From positions 992,001 through 1,056,000 of the forward strand of contig NZ_FUZV01000001.1 of the NCBI RefSeq assembly GCF_900167565.1: a stretch of 64,000 bases of DNA. Reading direction: 5' to 3'. How positions within the stretch are numbered: position 1 is the stretch's first letter; every line of letters starts with the position of its first letter. The notes under the pieces are model-generated. The model was not told the DNA's origin. It saw only the letters and a list, made by a program, of their open reading frames with translations, and searched no databases. The DNA comes from Pseudoxanthomonas indica. GTDB taxonomy: Bacteria > Pseudomonadota > Gammaproteobacteria > Xanthomonadales > Xanthomonadaceae. Made by a program: the position numbers and the translations under genes. Shown here one piece after another: positions 1 to 8,294 of the stretch.

Positions 1-772
1 TGACGAAACGCGCGGCCCAGGCGGGCGCCTGCGCTTCGTCATCGGCCAGCAGCGGTTCGTCGAAGGTCTCCTGGCGTGCGCGTGGCGTCGGCGCGGCGGC
101 CGGTCGACGCGGGCTTTCCATTTCCGGCATCACGCCGGCGCGGACCAGACGCTGGTCCAGCGCTTCATAGATACGTGCAATCGCCGGCACGAGATCGCGC
201 TCGCACAGTTTGATCACCACCAGGCGCACATCCAGCGCCAGGTCGCAGGTGGCGAAGGCCGAGTGCACGGCCGTACCGATATGTTCGGCGCCGATCGGAT
301 TGTGCTCGCCATCCAGGCTCAGGTTGCCGGCAATGACTCCCAGGCGGCGTTCCAGGCGGGCCAACACCGATTTGCAGTCGCGCGCCAGCACCGCCGCCAG
401 GTTGCGCGCCGCCAGTCGCGATTCCAGTTCCTGGTCGCTGACCAGGCTCAGGCTGTTGGATTCGTTCTTGATCAGCGAGTCTTCCGCCGACAGCGGCTCG
501 CCGGCCTCCAGCGAACGCCAGGCCACCAGCAGGGCCTCGCGGAAGCGCGAGATGATCTCTTCGCGCCGGCGGCGCAGCTCGCGCATGGCGTCCAGGAAAG
601 CCATCTGCGAAGGACCGGCGCGTTCGGCGCGGTCGAACAGCGCGTCATCGAAGCGACCCAGCGCCACCGCGAATACATCGGTCAGCGGCGGAATCACGGC
701 ATCGCGCGCCTGCCCGAGCAGTTGCGGATCGTGACCACGGCGGACTGTGGTGGCGTGTGGGGTGGTCGACAT
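1..772 (-). CDS. DUF1631 family protein, N-terminal part (runs off window start)
   Basis: About 257 residues read from an ATG at 772 and run off the left edge, so the C-terminus is missing. The protein is mostly helical and charged: an early DDALFDRAER segment, then DAMRELRRRREEII, then a basic stretch ending in RLERRLGV. This pattern fits the DUF1631 family of Xanthomonads and Pseudomonads, large cytoplasmic proteins of unknown biochemistry sometimes mislabelled thymidine phosphorylase. From about residue 215 it becomes Pro/Ala/Arg-rich, like a linker to the missing part. No signal peptide or membrane segment is visible. A short hairpin (CGCCT/AGGCG) lies just upstream of the start. The family call is by resemblance only. 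Confidence 0.7.
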   Translation of the reverse strand, partial: MSTTPHATTVRRGHDPQLLGQARDAVIPPLTDVFAVALGRFDDALFDRAERAGPSQMAFLDAMRELRRRREEIISRFREALLVAWRSLEAGEPLSAEDSLIKNESNSLSLVSDQELESRLAARNLAAVLARDCKSVLARLERRLGVIAGNLSLDGEHNPIGAEHIGTAVHSAFATCDLALDVRLVVIKLCERDLVPAIARIYEALDQRLVRAGVMPEMESPRRPAAAPTPRARQETFDEPLLADDEAQAPAWAARFV

Positions 773-966
773 GCGCAAGGTTCCCCGCCTTGGCAGGCGA
801 AAAGGTATCTCGGAGAGCGGCCGGTCGGGGTCGCCTTCACATCGTAGGCATTCCGGTGCGAAGGCGACGTGACCAGATCGGCACTTTGGCGCGGCGCAGC
901 GCGGAAGACAAGCCAGGACGCGCCCCGATGGGGTGCGTGGGGGCCGTGGGCTCCGCGCATCCCCGG

Positions 967-972
967 TAAACT
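967..972 (+). promoter_or_regulatory. candidate -10 (TAAACT) giving a leaderless mRNA
   Basis: TAAACT ends six bases before the ATG at 979, and no Shine-Dalgarno sequence lies between them. The spacing would put the transcription start at or next to the start codon. No convincing -35 is visible. The same layout recurs at 2511, 49545, 56819 and 59054. Confidence 0.4.
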
Positions 973-978
973 GACGGC

Positions 979-1560
979 ATGTCCGCATCCAACCCCCTGC
1001 AGTTCCTCGACGAGCGCCGCTCCATCCCCTCCAAGCAACTGGGCGAGCCCGGCCCGGACGCCGCTACCCTGCGGCGCATGCTCGCCGCGGCCGTGCGGGT
1101 TCCCGATCACGGCAAGCTGGTGCCGTTCCGGTTCCTGCACCTGCATGGTCCGGCCCGCCAGCACCTCGGCGATGCCTTGGCCGCATTGACCCTGCAGCGC
1201 GACCCAGACGCACCCGCCGCCGCGGTGGAAAAGGATCGCGGCCGCTTCGCTCATGCACCCGACATCATTGTCGTGATTGCGCGCCTGACACCCGGCCACA
1301 AGGTGCCGGAGCAGGAACAGCTGCTCACGGCCGGCAGCGTCTGCTTCGCCTTGCTGCAGGCGGCGCAGGCACTGGGTTTCGGGGCCCAATGGCTGACTGC
1401 CTGGATGGCCTATGACGCGAGCGTGGCCCGCCTGTTGGGCCTGGCGGACAACGAGCGCGTCGTCGGCTTCATCCACATTGGCACCGCAAAGCTGGAGGCC
1501 CCGGAGCGCGAGCGCCCGGACGTGGACGCCCTGCTCGCCGAGTGGCAACCGGAGTCCTGA
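979..1560 (+). CDS. nitroreductase family protein (YdjA-like)
   Basis: This 193-residue flavin enzyme resembles the small YdjA branch of the nitroreductase family, which binds FMN as a dimer and reduces nitro compounds or quinones with NAD(P)H. Visible marks are the N-terminal RRSIPSKQL segment (phosphate-binding Arg pair), the VPDHGKLVPFRF motif around residues 38-49, and a C-terminal GFGAQWLTAW segment followed by a conserved glycine-rich region (VVGFIHIG). Length suits the YdjA type. Substrate cannot be deduced. The end overlaps the next gene by 19 bases, so the two are probably co-transcribed and translationally coupled. Confidence 0.85.
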   Translation: MSASNPLQFLDERRSIPSKQLGEPGPDAATLRRMLAAAVRVPDHGKLVPFRFLHLHGPARQHLGDALAALTLQRDPDAPAAAVEKDRGRFAHAPDIIVVIARLTPGHKVPEQEQLLTAGSVCFALLQAAQALGFGAQWLTAWMAYDASVARLLGLADNERVVGFIHIGTAKLEAPERERPDVDALLAEWQPES

Positions 1561-2483
1561 ACCTCGTGCTGGACACGCCGCCACCGCTGCGCCCGCTCTA
1601 TCTGGTCGACGCCAGCCTGTACGTATTCCGCGCCTGGCACTCGATGCCGGACGAATTCCACGATGCCGAGGGTTGGCCGACCAACGCCGTGCATGGCTTC
1701 GCGCGGTTCCTGCTCGAGCTGCTCGAGCGCGAGCGGCCGCAGCACATCGCCATTGCCTTCGACGAAGCCCTGGACAGCTGCTTCCGCCATCGCATTTACC
1801 CGGCCTACAAGGCCAATCGCGATCCCGCGCCGGAGGAACTGCGCCGCCAGTTCGCCCATTGCAAGGCGCTGTGCGCCGCGCTGGGCCTGAATGTCCTGGC
1901 CCACCACGAGTACGAAGCCGATGACTTGATCGGCACCGCCCTGCACGGCGCCCGGCCGGATGGCTTTCGCGGCGTCATCATCTCGGCCGACAAGGATCTT
2001 TCGCAGCTGTTGTGGGAACACGACGAGCAGTGGGACTACGCCCGTGGCCAACGCTGGGGCATGAACGGGGTCAAGGCGCGCCATGGCGTGGAAGCCCGGC
2101 AGATTGCCGACTATCTGGCCCTGTGCGGGGATGCGGTGGACAACATCCCCGGCATCAGCGGCATTGGCGCCAAGAGCGCGGCGATCCTGCTGGCCCACTT
2201 CGGCAGTCTGGACGCCTTGCTCGAGCGGGTGGACGAGGTCAAGTTCCTGCGCCTGCGCGGCGCGGCCGGCATGGCCTTGCGCCTGCGTGAGCAGCGCGAA
2301 CACGCCCTGCTCTGGCGGCAGCTGACCACCATTGCCCTGGATGCGCCGATGGGCGCGGTGGAAGCCGGCTTCGTGCGCGCCAGCGCGGATGCCGACATCT
2401 TGCATGGCTTGTCCGAAGCCCTGCGTTTCGGCCCCATGACCCGTCGCCGCCTGCGCGAAGCCGCCGGGCTCGAGCCCTTCTGA
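1542..2483 (+). CDS. 5'-3' exonuclease, FEN/PolI-N-terminal type
   Basis: A 313-residue stand-alone homologue of the 5' nuclease domain of DNA polymerase I (ExoIX/Xni-like). Metal-binding acids appear early (LVDASLYVFRAW), then the arch/substrate motif with FRHRIYPAYKANR near residues 84-96, then EADDLIGT and SADKDLSQL, and finally the helix-three-turn-helix DNA-binding motif around GDAVDNIPGISGIGAKSA (about residues 196-213). It probably removes flaps or RNA primers during repair. The start used is a GTG inside the nitroreductase gene; a second in-frame GTG at 1566, just after that gene's stop, is equally plausible. It lacks polymerase domains, so it is not polA. Confidence 0.85.
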   Translation: MATGVLNLVLDTPPPLRPLYLVDASLYVFRAWHSMPDEFHDAEGWPTNAVHGFARFLLELLERERPQHIAIAFDEALDSCFRHRIYPAYKANRDPAPEELRRQFAHCKALCAALGLNVLAHHEYEADDLIGTALHGARPDGFRGVIISADKDLSQLLWEHDEQWDYARGQRWGMNGVKARHGVEARQIADYLALCGDAVDNIPGISGIGAKSAAILLAHFGSLDALLERVDEVKFLRLRGAAGMALRLREQREHALLWRQLTTIALDAPMGAVEAGFVRASADADILHGLSEALRFGPMTRRRLREAAGLEPF

Positions 2484-2510
2484 AGCGATGAATCGTCATG
2501 GCCGGCCTGT

Positions 2511-2516
2511 TAGCAT
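2511..2516 (+). promoter_or_regulatory. candidate -10 (TAGCAT) for the Nudix gene
   Basis: TAGCAT lies seven bases before the ATG at 2524, with no Shine-Dalgarno in between. The leaderless-type spacing is what favours 2524 over the earlier in-frame ATG at 2488. Confidence 0.35.
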
Positions 2517-2523
2517 CGGCGGC

Positions 2524-3087
2524 ATGGACGACGCTCACGCACGCAAGACGGCAGCCCCCCGCACGGTCTACGAAGGCCGCTATCTGCGGATGATTGAACG
2601 CGGCACCTGGGAATACGCCGAGCGCACCCATGCCACTGGCCTGGCGGCCATCATCATCGCGGTGACCCCCGATGATCGCGTGCTCTTCGTCGAGCAGTTC
2701 CGCGTTCCCCTGCAGGCGCGCACCATCGAGATGCCCGCCGGCCTGGTGGGCGACATCCATGCCGACGAATCGATCGAGGTCTCGGCGGTGCGCGAACTGG
2801 AAGAAGAGACCGGCTGGACCGCGGATCACGCCGAGGTGCTGTTGATCGGCCCCACGTCCTCCGGCAGCAGCAACGAAAAGATCGCCTTCGTGCGCGCCAC
2901 CGGCCTGCGCAAGGTCGGCGAAGGCGGAGGCGACGGCGATGAAGACATCACCGTCCATGAAGTGCCGCGCGCCCAGGCCGCCGCCTGGCTCACCGCCAAG
3001 ATGCGCGAAGGTTACGAACTGGACGCCAAGCTCTGGGCCGGATTGTGGATGATCGAACACCAGCTGGACGGCACGCCACGCGAGTAA
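2524..3087 (+). CDS. Nudix hydrolase, ADP-ribose pyrophosphatase type
   Basis: The 187-residue protein has a complete Nudix box (G-x5-E-x7-R-E-x2-E-E-x-G-W) beginning GDIHADESIEVSAV and ending in RELEEETGW, at about residues 76-98. Preceding residues VEQFRVPLQARTIEMPAGLV are typical of the ADP-ribose/nucleoside-diphosphate-sugar group, where the strand before the box carries EMPAG. It would hydrolyse ADP-ribose or a related NDP-sugar to AMP plus a sugar phosphate, with Mg2+. An in-frame ATG at 2488 would add 12 residues but has no ribosome-binding site; the -10-like TAGCAT before 2524 favours the shorter form. Confidence 0.85.
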   Translation: MDDAHARKTAAPRTVYEGRYLRMIERGTWEYAERTHATGLAAIIIAVTPDDRVLFVEQFRVPLQARTIEMPAGLVGDIHADESIEVSAVRELEEETGWTADHAEVLLIGPTSSGSSNEKIAFVRATGLRKVGEGGGDGDEDITVHEVPRAQAAAWLTAKMREGYELDAKLWAGLWMIEHQLDGTPRE

Positions 3088-3118
3088 TCCGCAAGCCTCG
3101 CCAGACGTATCCGCTCGA

Positions 3119-3346
3119 TTACGCCTTCTTCAGGAACTCGGTGCGCAGCACCAGCCCCTTCACCTTGTCGACATTGCATTCGATCAGGTCTTCATCGTCG
3201 GTGAGGCGGATGTTCTTCACCATCGTACCGCGCTTGAGGGTCACCGAAGTGCCCTTTACTTTCAGGTCCTTGATCAGGGTGACCGAGTCGCCGTTGGCGA
3301 GCAGCGTGCCGTTGCTGTCCTTGACCTGGATTTCTTCGTCCGACAT
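3119..3346 (-). CDS. PhnA-like protein, C-terminal domain only
   Basis: Seventy-five residues match the C-terminal half of PhnA/YjdM-type proteins: VKDSNGTLLANGDSVTLIK, KGTSVTLKRGTMVKNIRL and a terminal FLKKA. The N-terminal zinc-ribbon of the usual ~110-residue protein (two CxxC pairs) is absent, and the protein has a single Cys. The sequence before the ATG carries a good Shine-Dalgarno (AAGGAAA), so the short form is the real product, not a truncated copy. The family name comes from an early link to phosphonate use, but this domain is a small beta-barrel of uncertain function. No phn genes are nearby. Confidence 0.8.
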   Translation of the reverse strand: MSDEEIQVKDSNGTLLANGDSVTLIKDLKVKGTSVTLKRGTMVKNIRLTDDEDLIECNVDKVKGLVLRTEFLKKA

Positions 3347-3378
3347 GTCGTTTCCTTACCGGTGATGCCACCGCGCAT

Positions 3379-4320
3379 TCAGGCGAATGCGTCGGTGGCC
3401 TTGATCAATGCATCGATGTTTTCAAGTTCGAAGGCCGAGTGACCGGACGCCGGTGTAATCACCAGCTGTCCCTTGGGCCAGGCCTTGTGCAGTTCCCAGG
3501 CGTTGGCGACCGGGCATACCACGTCATAGCGGCCATGCACGATCACGCCGGGGATGTCGGCAATCCGATCGGCATCGCGCAACAGTTGATCTTCCACTTC
3601 GAAGAATCCGCCGTTGACGAAGTAGTGGTTCTCGATGCGCGCAAACGCCAGGGCGAATTCGGCGTCCTCGTGACCACTGACAAAATCCGCGTCCACGTGC
3701 AGGAAGCTGGTGGCGCCTTCCCATACACTCCAGGCACGCGCGGCGGCCAGGCGGGTGGCGGCGTCGGCGGAGGTGAGGCGACGATGGTAGGCCGAGATCA
3801 AATCATGGCGCTCGACCAGCGGAATTGGGCGCAGATAGTGTTCCCAGGCATCGGGGAACAGCCGTGATGCACCTTCCTGGTAGAACCACTCCAGTTCCCA
3901 GCGCCGCAGCATGAAGATGCCTCGCAGCACCAGCTCGCTCACCTGGCGCGGATGCTTCTGCGCATAGGCCAGCGCCAGCGTCGAGCCCCAGCTGCCACCA
4001 AACACCTGCCAACGATCCACGCCCAGGTGCAGGCGCAGGCGCTCGATGTCTTCGACCAGATCCCAGGTGGTGTTGTCGACCAGGTCGGCATGTGGCGTTG
4101 AACGCCCCGATCCACGCTGATCGAACAGGATGATCCGGTACTTGGCCGGGTCATGGAAACGCCGCATCTTGGGGCTGCAACCGCCGCCCGGGCCACCATG
4201 CAACAGCACCACCGGTTTGCCGTCGGGATTGCCGCACTGTTCGTAGTACAGCGTGTGGCGATCGTCGACCTTCAGCGTGCCGTGTTGATAGGGCTCGATG
4301 TCGGGGTACAGCGTGCGCAT
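3379..4320 (-). CDS. pip: proline iminopeptidase
   Basis: An alpha/beta hydrolase of 313 residues that removes N-terminal proline from peptides (peptidase family S33, cytoplasmic). It shows the oxyanion segment LLHGGPGGGCSP, the DQRGSGRS motif, and the nucleophile elbow GGSWGSTLAL; the C-terminal part carries HGRYDVVCP (catalytic Asp) and PASGHSAFE (catalytic His). Start choice: earlier in-frame ATGs exist at 4368 and 4350, but a -10-like TAGAAT (plus-strand 4349-4354) overlaps the second. A weak GGAAG ribosome site precedes the ATG at 4320, where the family's usual MRTLYP-type N-terminus begins. Confidence 0.93.
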   Translation of the reverse strand: MRTLYPDIEPYQHGTLKVDDRHTLYYEQCGNPDGKPVVLLHGGPGGGCSPKMRRFHDPAKYRIILFDQRGSGRSTPHADLVDNTTWDLVEDIERLRLHLGVDRWQVFGGSWGSTLALAYAQKHPRQVSELVLRGIFMLRRWELEWFYQEGASRLFPDAWEHYLRPIPLVERHDLISAYHRRLTSADAATRLAAARAWSVWEGATSFLHVDADFVSGHEDAEFALAFARIENHYFVNGGFFEVEDQLLRDADRIADIPGVIVHGRYDVVCPVANAWELHKAWPKGQLVITPASGHSAFELENIDALIKATDAFA

Positions 4321-4348
4321 GGCCGGGCTTCCAGGTGAGCGGGTGGCC

Positions 4349-4354
4349 ATTCTA
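4349..4354 (-). promoter_or_regulatory. candidate -10 (TAGAAT) for pip
   Basis: Read on the minus strand, TAGAAT lies 28 bases before the chosen pip ATG at 4320, leaving room for a short leader with a GGAAG ribosome site. It overlaps an upstream in-frame ATG, arguing against that longer start. Confidence 0.4.
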
Positions 4355-4395
4355 GCGCCTGTCCCCATGACGGACCGGGACCGCTCCGGGCCGCT

Positions 4396-5247
4396 TCAGC
4401 CTGGCCAGCAGCCCAGGGTGACGCGATCACGATGCTCCAGATCCTGTTCGGTCGCCACTTCGACGAATCCCACTGCATGCAGCAACTGGCGCACGGCAGC
4501 GCCTTGCTGGTGCCCGTGCTCCAGCAGCAGCCAGCCATCGCCATGCAGGTGCCGCGGTGCCGAGGCGATGATGGCGCGGATGTCATCCAGGCCGTCGACG
4601 CCGGACGACAGCGCACTTGCAGGCTCATGGCGCAGATCGCCCTGCTGCAGGTGCGGGTCGCCTTCGGCAATGTAGGGCGGATTGCTGGCGACCAGATCAA
4701 ATCGCTCCCCTGCCAGCGCTTCCCACCACGAACCCAGGCGAAAGTGCACGCGCGTCAGATCGTTGGCCGCCGCATTGAGGCGAGCCACGTCCAGTGCGTC
4801 CGTGCTGGCATCGGTGGCGATGACCTCGGCCAGCGGTCGCTCGCTGGCGATGGCCAGGGCGATCGCACCACTGCCGGTGCCCAGATCGGCCACGCGGACG
4901 TTCTGATCCGCAGGCAGGCGCTCCAGCGCCAGTTCCACCAATCGCTCGGTGTCCGCACGCGGAATCAGGGTGGCCGGCGTGACCTGCAGATCCAGGGTCC
5001 AGAAGCCGCGTTTGCCGAGCAGATAGGCGATGGGCTCGCCCGCGATGCGCCGGCGCAACAAGGCGTCGAATTCGGCCTGGATGTCGGCTGGAACAAGATC
5101 ACGCGCGTGCGCGAACAACCAGGCGCGATCGCGTTGCAGGGCGTGGCCCAGCAAGAGTTCGGCCACGTGCCGACCGTCGTCGGCCGGCAACCGCGCCACC
5201 GCAGCCACCAGGCATTGACCGACATCGGGAGAAGGGGAAGCCGCCAT
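4396..5247 (-). CDS. prmC: release factor glutamine methyltransferase PrmC
   Basis: This 283-residue enzyme methylates the Gln of the GGQ motif in release factors RF1 and RF2, using S-adenosylmethionine. The N-terminal third is the helical substrate-binding domain ([18 protein letters not shown] and GEPIAYLLG, near residues 50-80). The Rossmann fold follows with [16 protein letters not shown], and the catalytic [12 protein letters not shown] motif is at about residues 185-196, the hallmark of glutamine N5-methyltransferases. prfA, often adjacent in other bacteria, is not here. It lies between pip and the M1 aminopeptidase, all on the minus strand, but gaps suggest separate promoters. Confidence 0.93.
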   Translation of the reverse strand: MAASPSPDVGQCLVAAVARLPADDGRHVAELLLGHALQRDRAWLFAHARDLVPADIQAEFDALLRRRIAGEPIAYLLGKRGFWTLDLQVTPATLIPRADTERLVELALERLPADQNVRVADLGTGSGAIALAIASERPLAEVIATDASTDALDVARLNAAANDLTRVHFRLGSWWEALAGERFDLVASNPPYIAEGDPHLQQGDLRHEPASALSSGVDGLDDIRAIIASAPRHLHGDGWLLLEHGHQQGAAVRQLLHAVGFVEVATEQDLEHRDRVTLGCWPG

Positions 5248-5298
5248 CGACCGTCCTGCGCGCCCGCGGGATGCGGGCGCGCAGCTTACTGCAAAGGC

Positions 5299-8040
5299 TT
5301 ACTTCAATGCGCTTCCAAAGCCCTTGGCACGCTGGGCGTCACGCAGGTCGGCGCACAAGCCGATGTTCTCTGCTTGCTGCTTCAGCGCGCGCGGACCGCC
5401 TTCGATGGTCTTCATGCGCTCGGCGAACTTGGCCTGCAAGGTCTGCGCATCGGCCTTGCTGCACATGCCGCCGCCATACAGGCCAATCAGGCCTGCGCCG
5501 GCCGGGGACAGCGAGGCTTCCAGGGTGGTGAAGTGGGTGTCGACCCACTGCCGCATGGCCGGGCGCATCGCCGGCTCGTCCATCTGCGAGTACAGCACCG
5601 AGGAGATTTCATTGCGGCGGAACAGGCCCTTCTCCAGCACCAGTCCACGCGCGCGCTCGGCCAGGGCCGGATCGCGCAAAGTGCCCAAGGCGTAGATCAG
5701 TTCGTTGCGCAGCTGCGCGTCCTGGGTGGCGCGCAGGTGCTTTTCCAGCAGGTCGAAGGTGGCCTTGTCGCCCACACGCGCCGCCGCTTCGATCGAGAGC
5801 GCGCGCACGTCGCGCGGGGTCGCTTCCGGATTGAGCGTGCCCGAGCCAACGCTGCCGTCGGCCTTCAGGCCCAGCACGCTGCGGCCGCGGCCAATCAACT
5901 CGCTGCTCAACTCCGGGCTTTCGCCGGTGTGGTACAGGAAGCCAATCAGCGCGCGACGCAGCAGACGGGTGTCATCGCTGTCGCCGGGCTTGGCGTCGAT
6001 GCCGATGGCCTGCAGGCGCGGGCCGTAGACCTTGCGTGCATAGGCAGCGACCGCCTGTTGCTCGGCTTCGTCCTTGGCCAGGTGTTCCTTCATCCAGACC
6101 AATTGGCCCATCGGTGCTGCCGCCGTCTGGCGAACCTCGGCCGCCGCGAGTTGCGGAACCGACGCCAGGTAAGTGGCAGCATCGATGTTGCCAGCGGTGA
6201 AAGCCGCTTCCAGCGAGTCGGCGTAGACGCGCTGCTCGCGCTCGTCGAGCTTGGCGAACGCCGCACTCAGCCTGGCGCCGGCATCGCCGCCCAGGGCATA
6301 GCGGTAGTAGCCATTGCCATGCGCATTGGGCATCACCCATGCCGGACAGGACTTGGCCTGGGTGAGCGGAACCGTCGCCTTGGCCTGGCTGACCAGCGAG
6401 CATTCCTCACGCACCTCCTGGCCATCCTGATAGCGCACGCAGAACGGCAAGCCCCAACTCTGGTTGGCGCTGGCCGCGGATCCCAGCGGCAGATAGCGTT
6501 TCTGTTCGATATGCAGCGACGGCGTCTTGCCCTCGCAGTCGACATCGACCTTGACGTAGGGCACGCCAGGCTGATCGATGAAGCTCTTGAACGCCGCATC
6601 GACCGCCGCCGCGTCCTTGCTCTGCGCGGCCACGGCGGCAATCAGGTCGCCGCTGGTGGCATTTCCGCGCGCATGTGCCTTGAGGTAGTTGCGCACGCCG
6701 TCGCGGAACTTGGTTTCGCCAATGTAGGTTTCGAACATCGACAGCACCGCACCACCCTTCTGGTAGGTGATGCCGTCGAAGGCCGACTGGATTTCGGTGA
6801 AGTCGTTGATCGGCTCATGCACACGGCGCGTGCTGACCAGGCTGTCTTCGCTCATGGCTTCCAGCGCGCCTTCCAGCAAACCGCGGTCGGCATGGAAACC
6901 CGGCTGCAACTGGCCGGTGATCTTGGTACCCATCCAGGTGGCAAAGGCTTCGTTGAGCCACAGATCGTCCCACCACTTCATCGTCACCAGATCGCCGAAC
7001 CACTGGTGCGCCAGTTCGTGCGCGCTCACGCCCCAGTACGACTGGCGCTCGCGCGGGGTGGACTTCTCGTCCGGGAACATCAACGTGTCGCGATAGACGA
7101 TCAAGCCGGCGTTCTCCATCGCACCCGCCCAGAAGTCCGGCGCAGCAACGTTGTCCAGCTTGTCGAACGGGTACGGCGTGCCGAAGTATTCCTCCAGCTT
7201 GGTGACAATCACCGGCGTGTTGTCGAGGGTGTAGCGCATGCGCTCGCCCTGGCCCTTGGCGGCGATGCCACGCAGGGTGATCGGCGTCTTGCGGATGGCC
7301 GTGGCCGGGATGTCAGGGCCCTTCGGCACGTCCCAGGGGCCGACGGCAAAAGCCACCAGGTAACTGGGCAAGGCTTCGGTCCGCGCAAAGCTGACCTTCT
7401 TCCAGCCGTCACCCAGCGATTCAGTCTTGGTCTCGGCGCTGTTGGCCACGGCCACGTCGTTTTCCGGAACAATCAGGGTGATGTCCCAAGGCTGCTTGAA
7501 ACTGGGTTCGTCAAAGCCCGGGAACGTGTTGCGTGCGCCCAGCGGCTCCATCTGGGTGATGACGTAGTCGTTGCCGTCGGGCTTGACCCGGTAGGCGCCC
7601 TGCAACTGACCGAACGGCGCTTCAAAACTGATCTCCAGCCGGGCCTTGCCGGCGGGGATCGTCTCGGCGGCGGTCAGCTTGAGCACACCGGAGACATCCA
7701 CCGATTCGGCGCTCAGGCCAATGCGTTTGCCGCTGGGCAGGATGGCCGTGATGGTCTTCAGATCCAGATCGCGACCGTGCATCCAGACGGTGCGCGTGGC
7801 TTCGGTGACGTCTGCTTCGATGCGGGTCACGCCGCTGAACCGCTCCTGCTTGGGGTCCAGCTTGAGTTCCAGCTGCACCAGGCTCGGCACGACGGTGCGA
7901 GGCAAGGGTCCCTTGGGGATGGCCATGCCATCGGCGGCACTGGCGGTGGCGGTGGCTGGAACCGGTGCGGCATAGGCAGCCGGCAAGCCGGTGGCCAGCA
8001 TCAGCGCGCAGGCAAGCGCGGTGCGTCGAAGAACAGTCAT
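5299..8040 (-). CDS. secreted M1 family metallo-aminopeptidase
   Basis: A 913-residue zinc aminopeptidase with a cleavable signal peptide (basic MTVLRR, a hydrophobic core, then AYAAP at about residue 25), so it acts in the periplasm or outside. The substrate-recognition GAMEN motif lies near residue 305. The zinc site is HELAH at 341-345 with the third ligand Glu364 in WLNEAFATW, the exact M1 spacing. The C-terminal ~350 residues match the ERAP1-like helical domain. It trims N-terminal residues from peptides. It differs from cytoplasmic PepN by having a leader and resembles the puromycin-sensitive type common in Xanthomonads. Confidence 0.92.
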   Translation of the reverse strand: MTVLRRTALACALMLATGLPAAYAAPVPATATASAADGMAIPKGPLPRTVVPSLVQLELKLDPKQERFSGVTRIEADVTEATRTVWMHGRDLDLKTITAILPSGKRIGLSAESVDVSGVLKLTAAETIPAGKARLEISFEAPFGQLQGAYRVKPDGNDYVITQMEPLGARNTFPGFDEPSFKQPWDITLIVPENDVAVANSAETKTESLGDGWKKVSFARTEALPSYLVAFAVGPWDVPKGPDIPATAIRKTPITLRGIAAKGQGERMRYTLDNTPVIVTKLEEYFGTPYPFDKLDNVAAPDFWAGAMENAGLIVYRDTLMFPDEKSTPRERQSYWGVSAHELAHQWFGDLVTMKWWDDLWLNEAFATWMGTKITGQLQPGFHADRGLLEGALEAMSEDSLVSTRRVHEPINDFTEIQSAFDGITYQKGGAVLSMFETYIGETKFRDGVRNYLKAHARGNATSGDLIAAVAAQSKDAAAVDAAFKSFIDQPGVPYVKVDVDCEGKTPSLHIEQKRYLPLGSAASANQSWGLPFCVRYQDGQEVREECSLVSQAKATVPLTQAKSCPAWVMPNAHGNGYYRYALGGDAGARLSAAFAKLDEREQRVYADSLEAAFTAGNIDAATYLASVPQLAAAEVRQTAAAPMGQLVWMKEHLAKDEAEQQAVAAYARKVYGPRLQAIGIDAKPGDSDDTRLLRRALIGFLYHTGESPELSSELIGRGRSVLGLKADGSVGSGTLNPEATPRDVRALSIEAAARVGDKATFDLLEKHLRATQDAQLRNELIYALGTLRDPALAERARGLVLEKGLFRRNEISSVLYSQMDEPAMRPAMRQWVDTHFTTLEASLSPAGAGLIGLYGGGMCSKADAQTLQAKFAERMKTIEGGPRALKQQAENIGLCADLRDAQRAKGFGSALK

Positions 8041-8157
8041 GGCATCCCCTGGGCAAAAAGCCAGCTTACGGCTCGCCCGGGGTCAATGACCCCCTGCCGA
8101 AAGTACCGGCTCAGGTCACGCAGGGCACAGGATTGGATCCAATTTCGCCTGGGCGAC

Positions 8158-8202
8158 ATAGGTAGACCCTATGTGCTTTCCACAATTATAGGCAGTGCCT
8201 AT
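8158..8202 (+). promoter_or_regulatory. two OxyR-type dyads upstream of ahpC
   Basis: Two copies of ATAG-N7-CTAT are present, at 8158-8172 and 8188-8202. This is the OxyR half-site pair. The second is a near-perfect palindrome (ATAGGCA/TGCCTAT). OxyR binds as a tetramer to two such dyads, normally with 22 bases between centres; here the centres are 30 bases apart. The oxyR gene itself lies 2.6 kb downstream, so autogenous control of the block is likely. Confidence 0.8.
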
Positions 8203-8232
8203 TGATTTCATCTCACCAATGCATTGGATTTA

Positions 8233-8247
8233 TTAGTCTGTGCCTAT
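8233..8247 (+). promoter_or_regulatory. third, degenerate OxyR-type dyad before ahpC
   Basis: TTAG-N7-CTAT differs by one base from the OxyR dyad and shares the GTGCCTATT half with the 8188-8202 site. It lies 47 bases before the ahpC start, close to or within the core promoter, so it might serve autorepression or reduced-form binding. A perfect 12-bp palindrome (CCAATGCATTGG, 8216-8227) sits between the second and third dyads. Confidence 0.45.
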
Positions 8248-8294
8248 TAACCTTGCCTCCGTTGCTTCACCTTCCCAATGAAAGAGGAAACCTG

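Noticed and set aside
4432..8205. A 1257-codon open frame on the plus strand.
   Set aside because: It lies wholly antisense to prmC and the M1 aminopeptidase, both with clear motifs. Long antisense frames are common in high-GC DNA.
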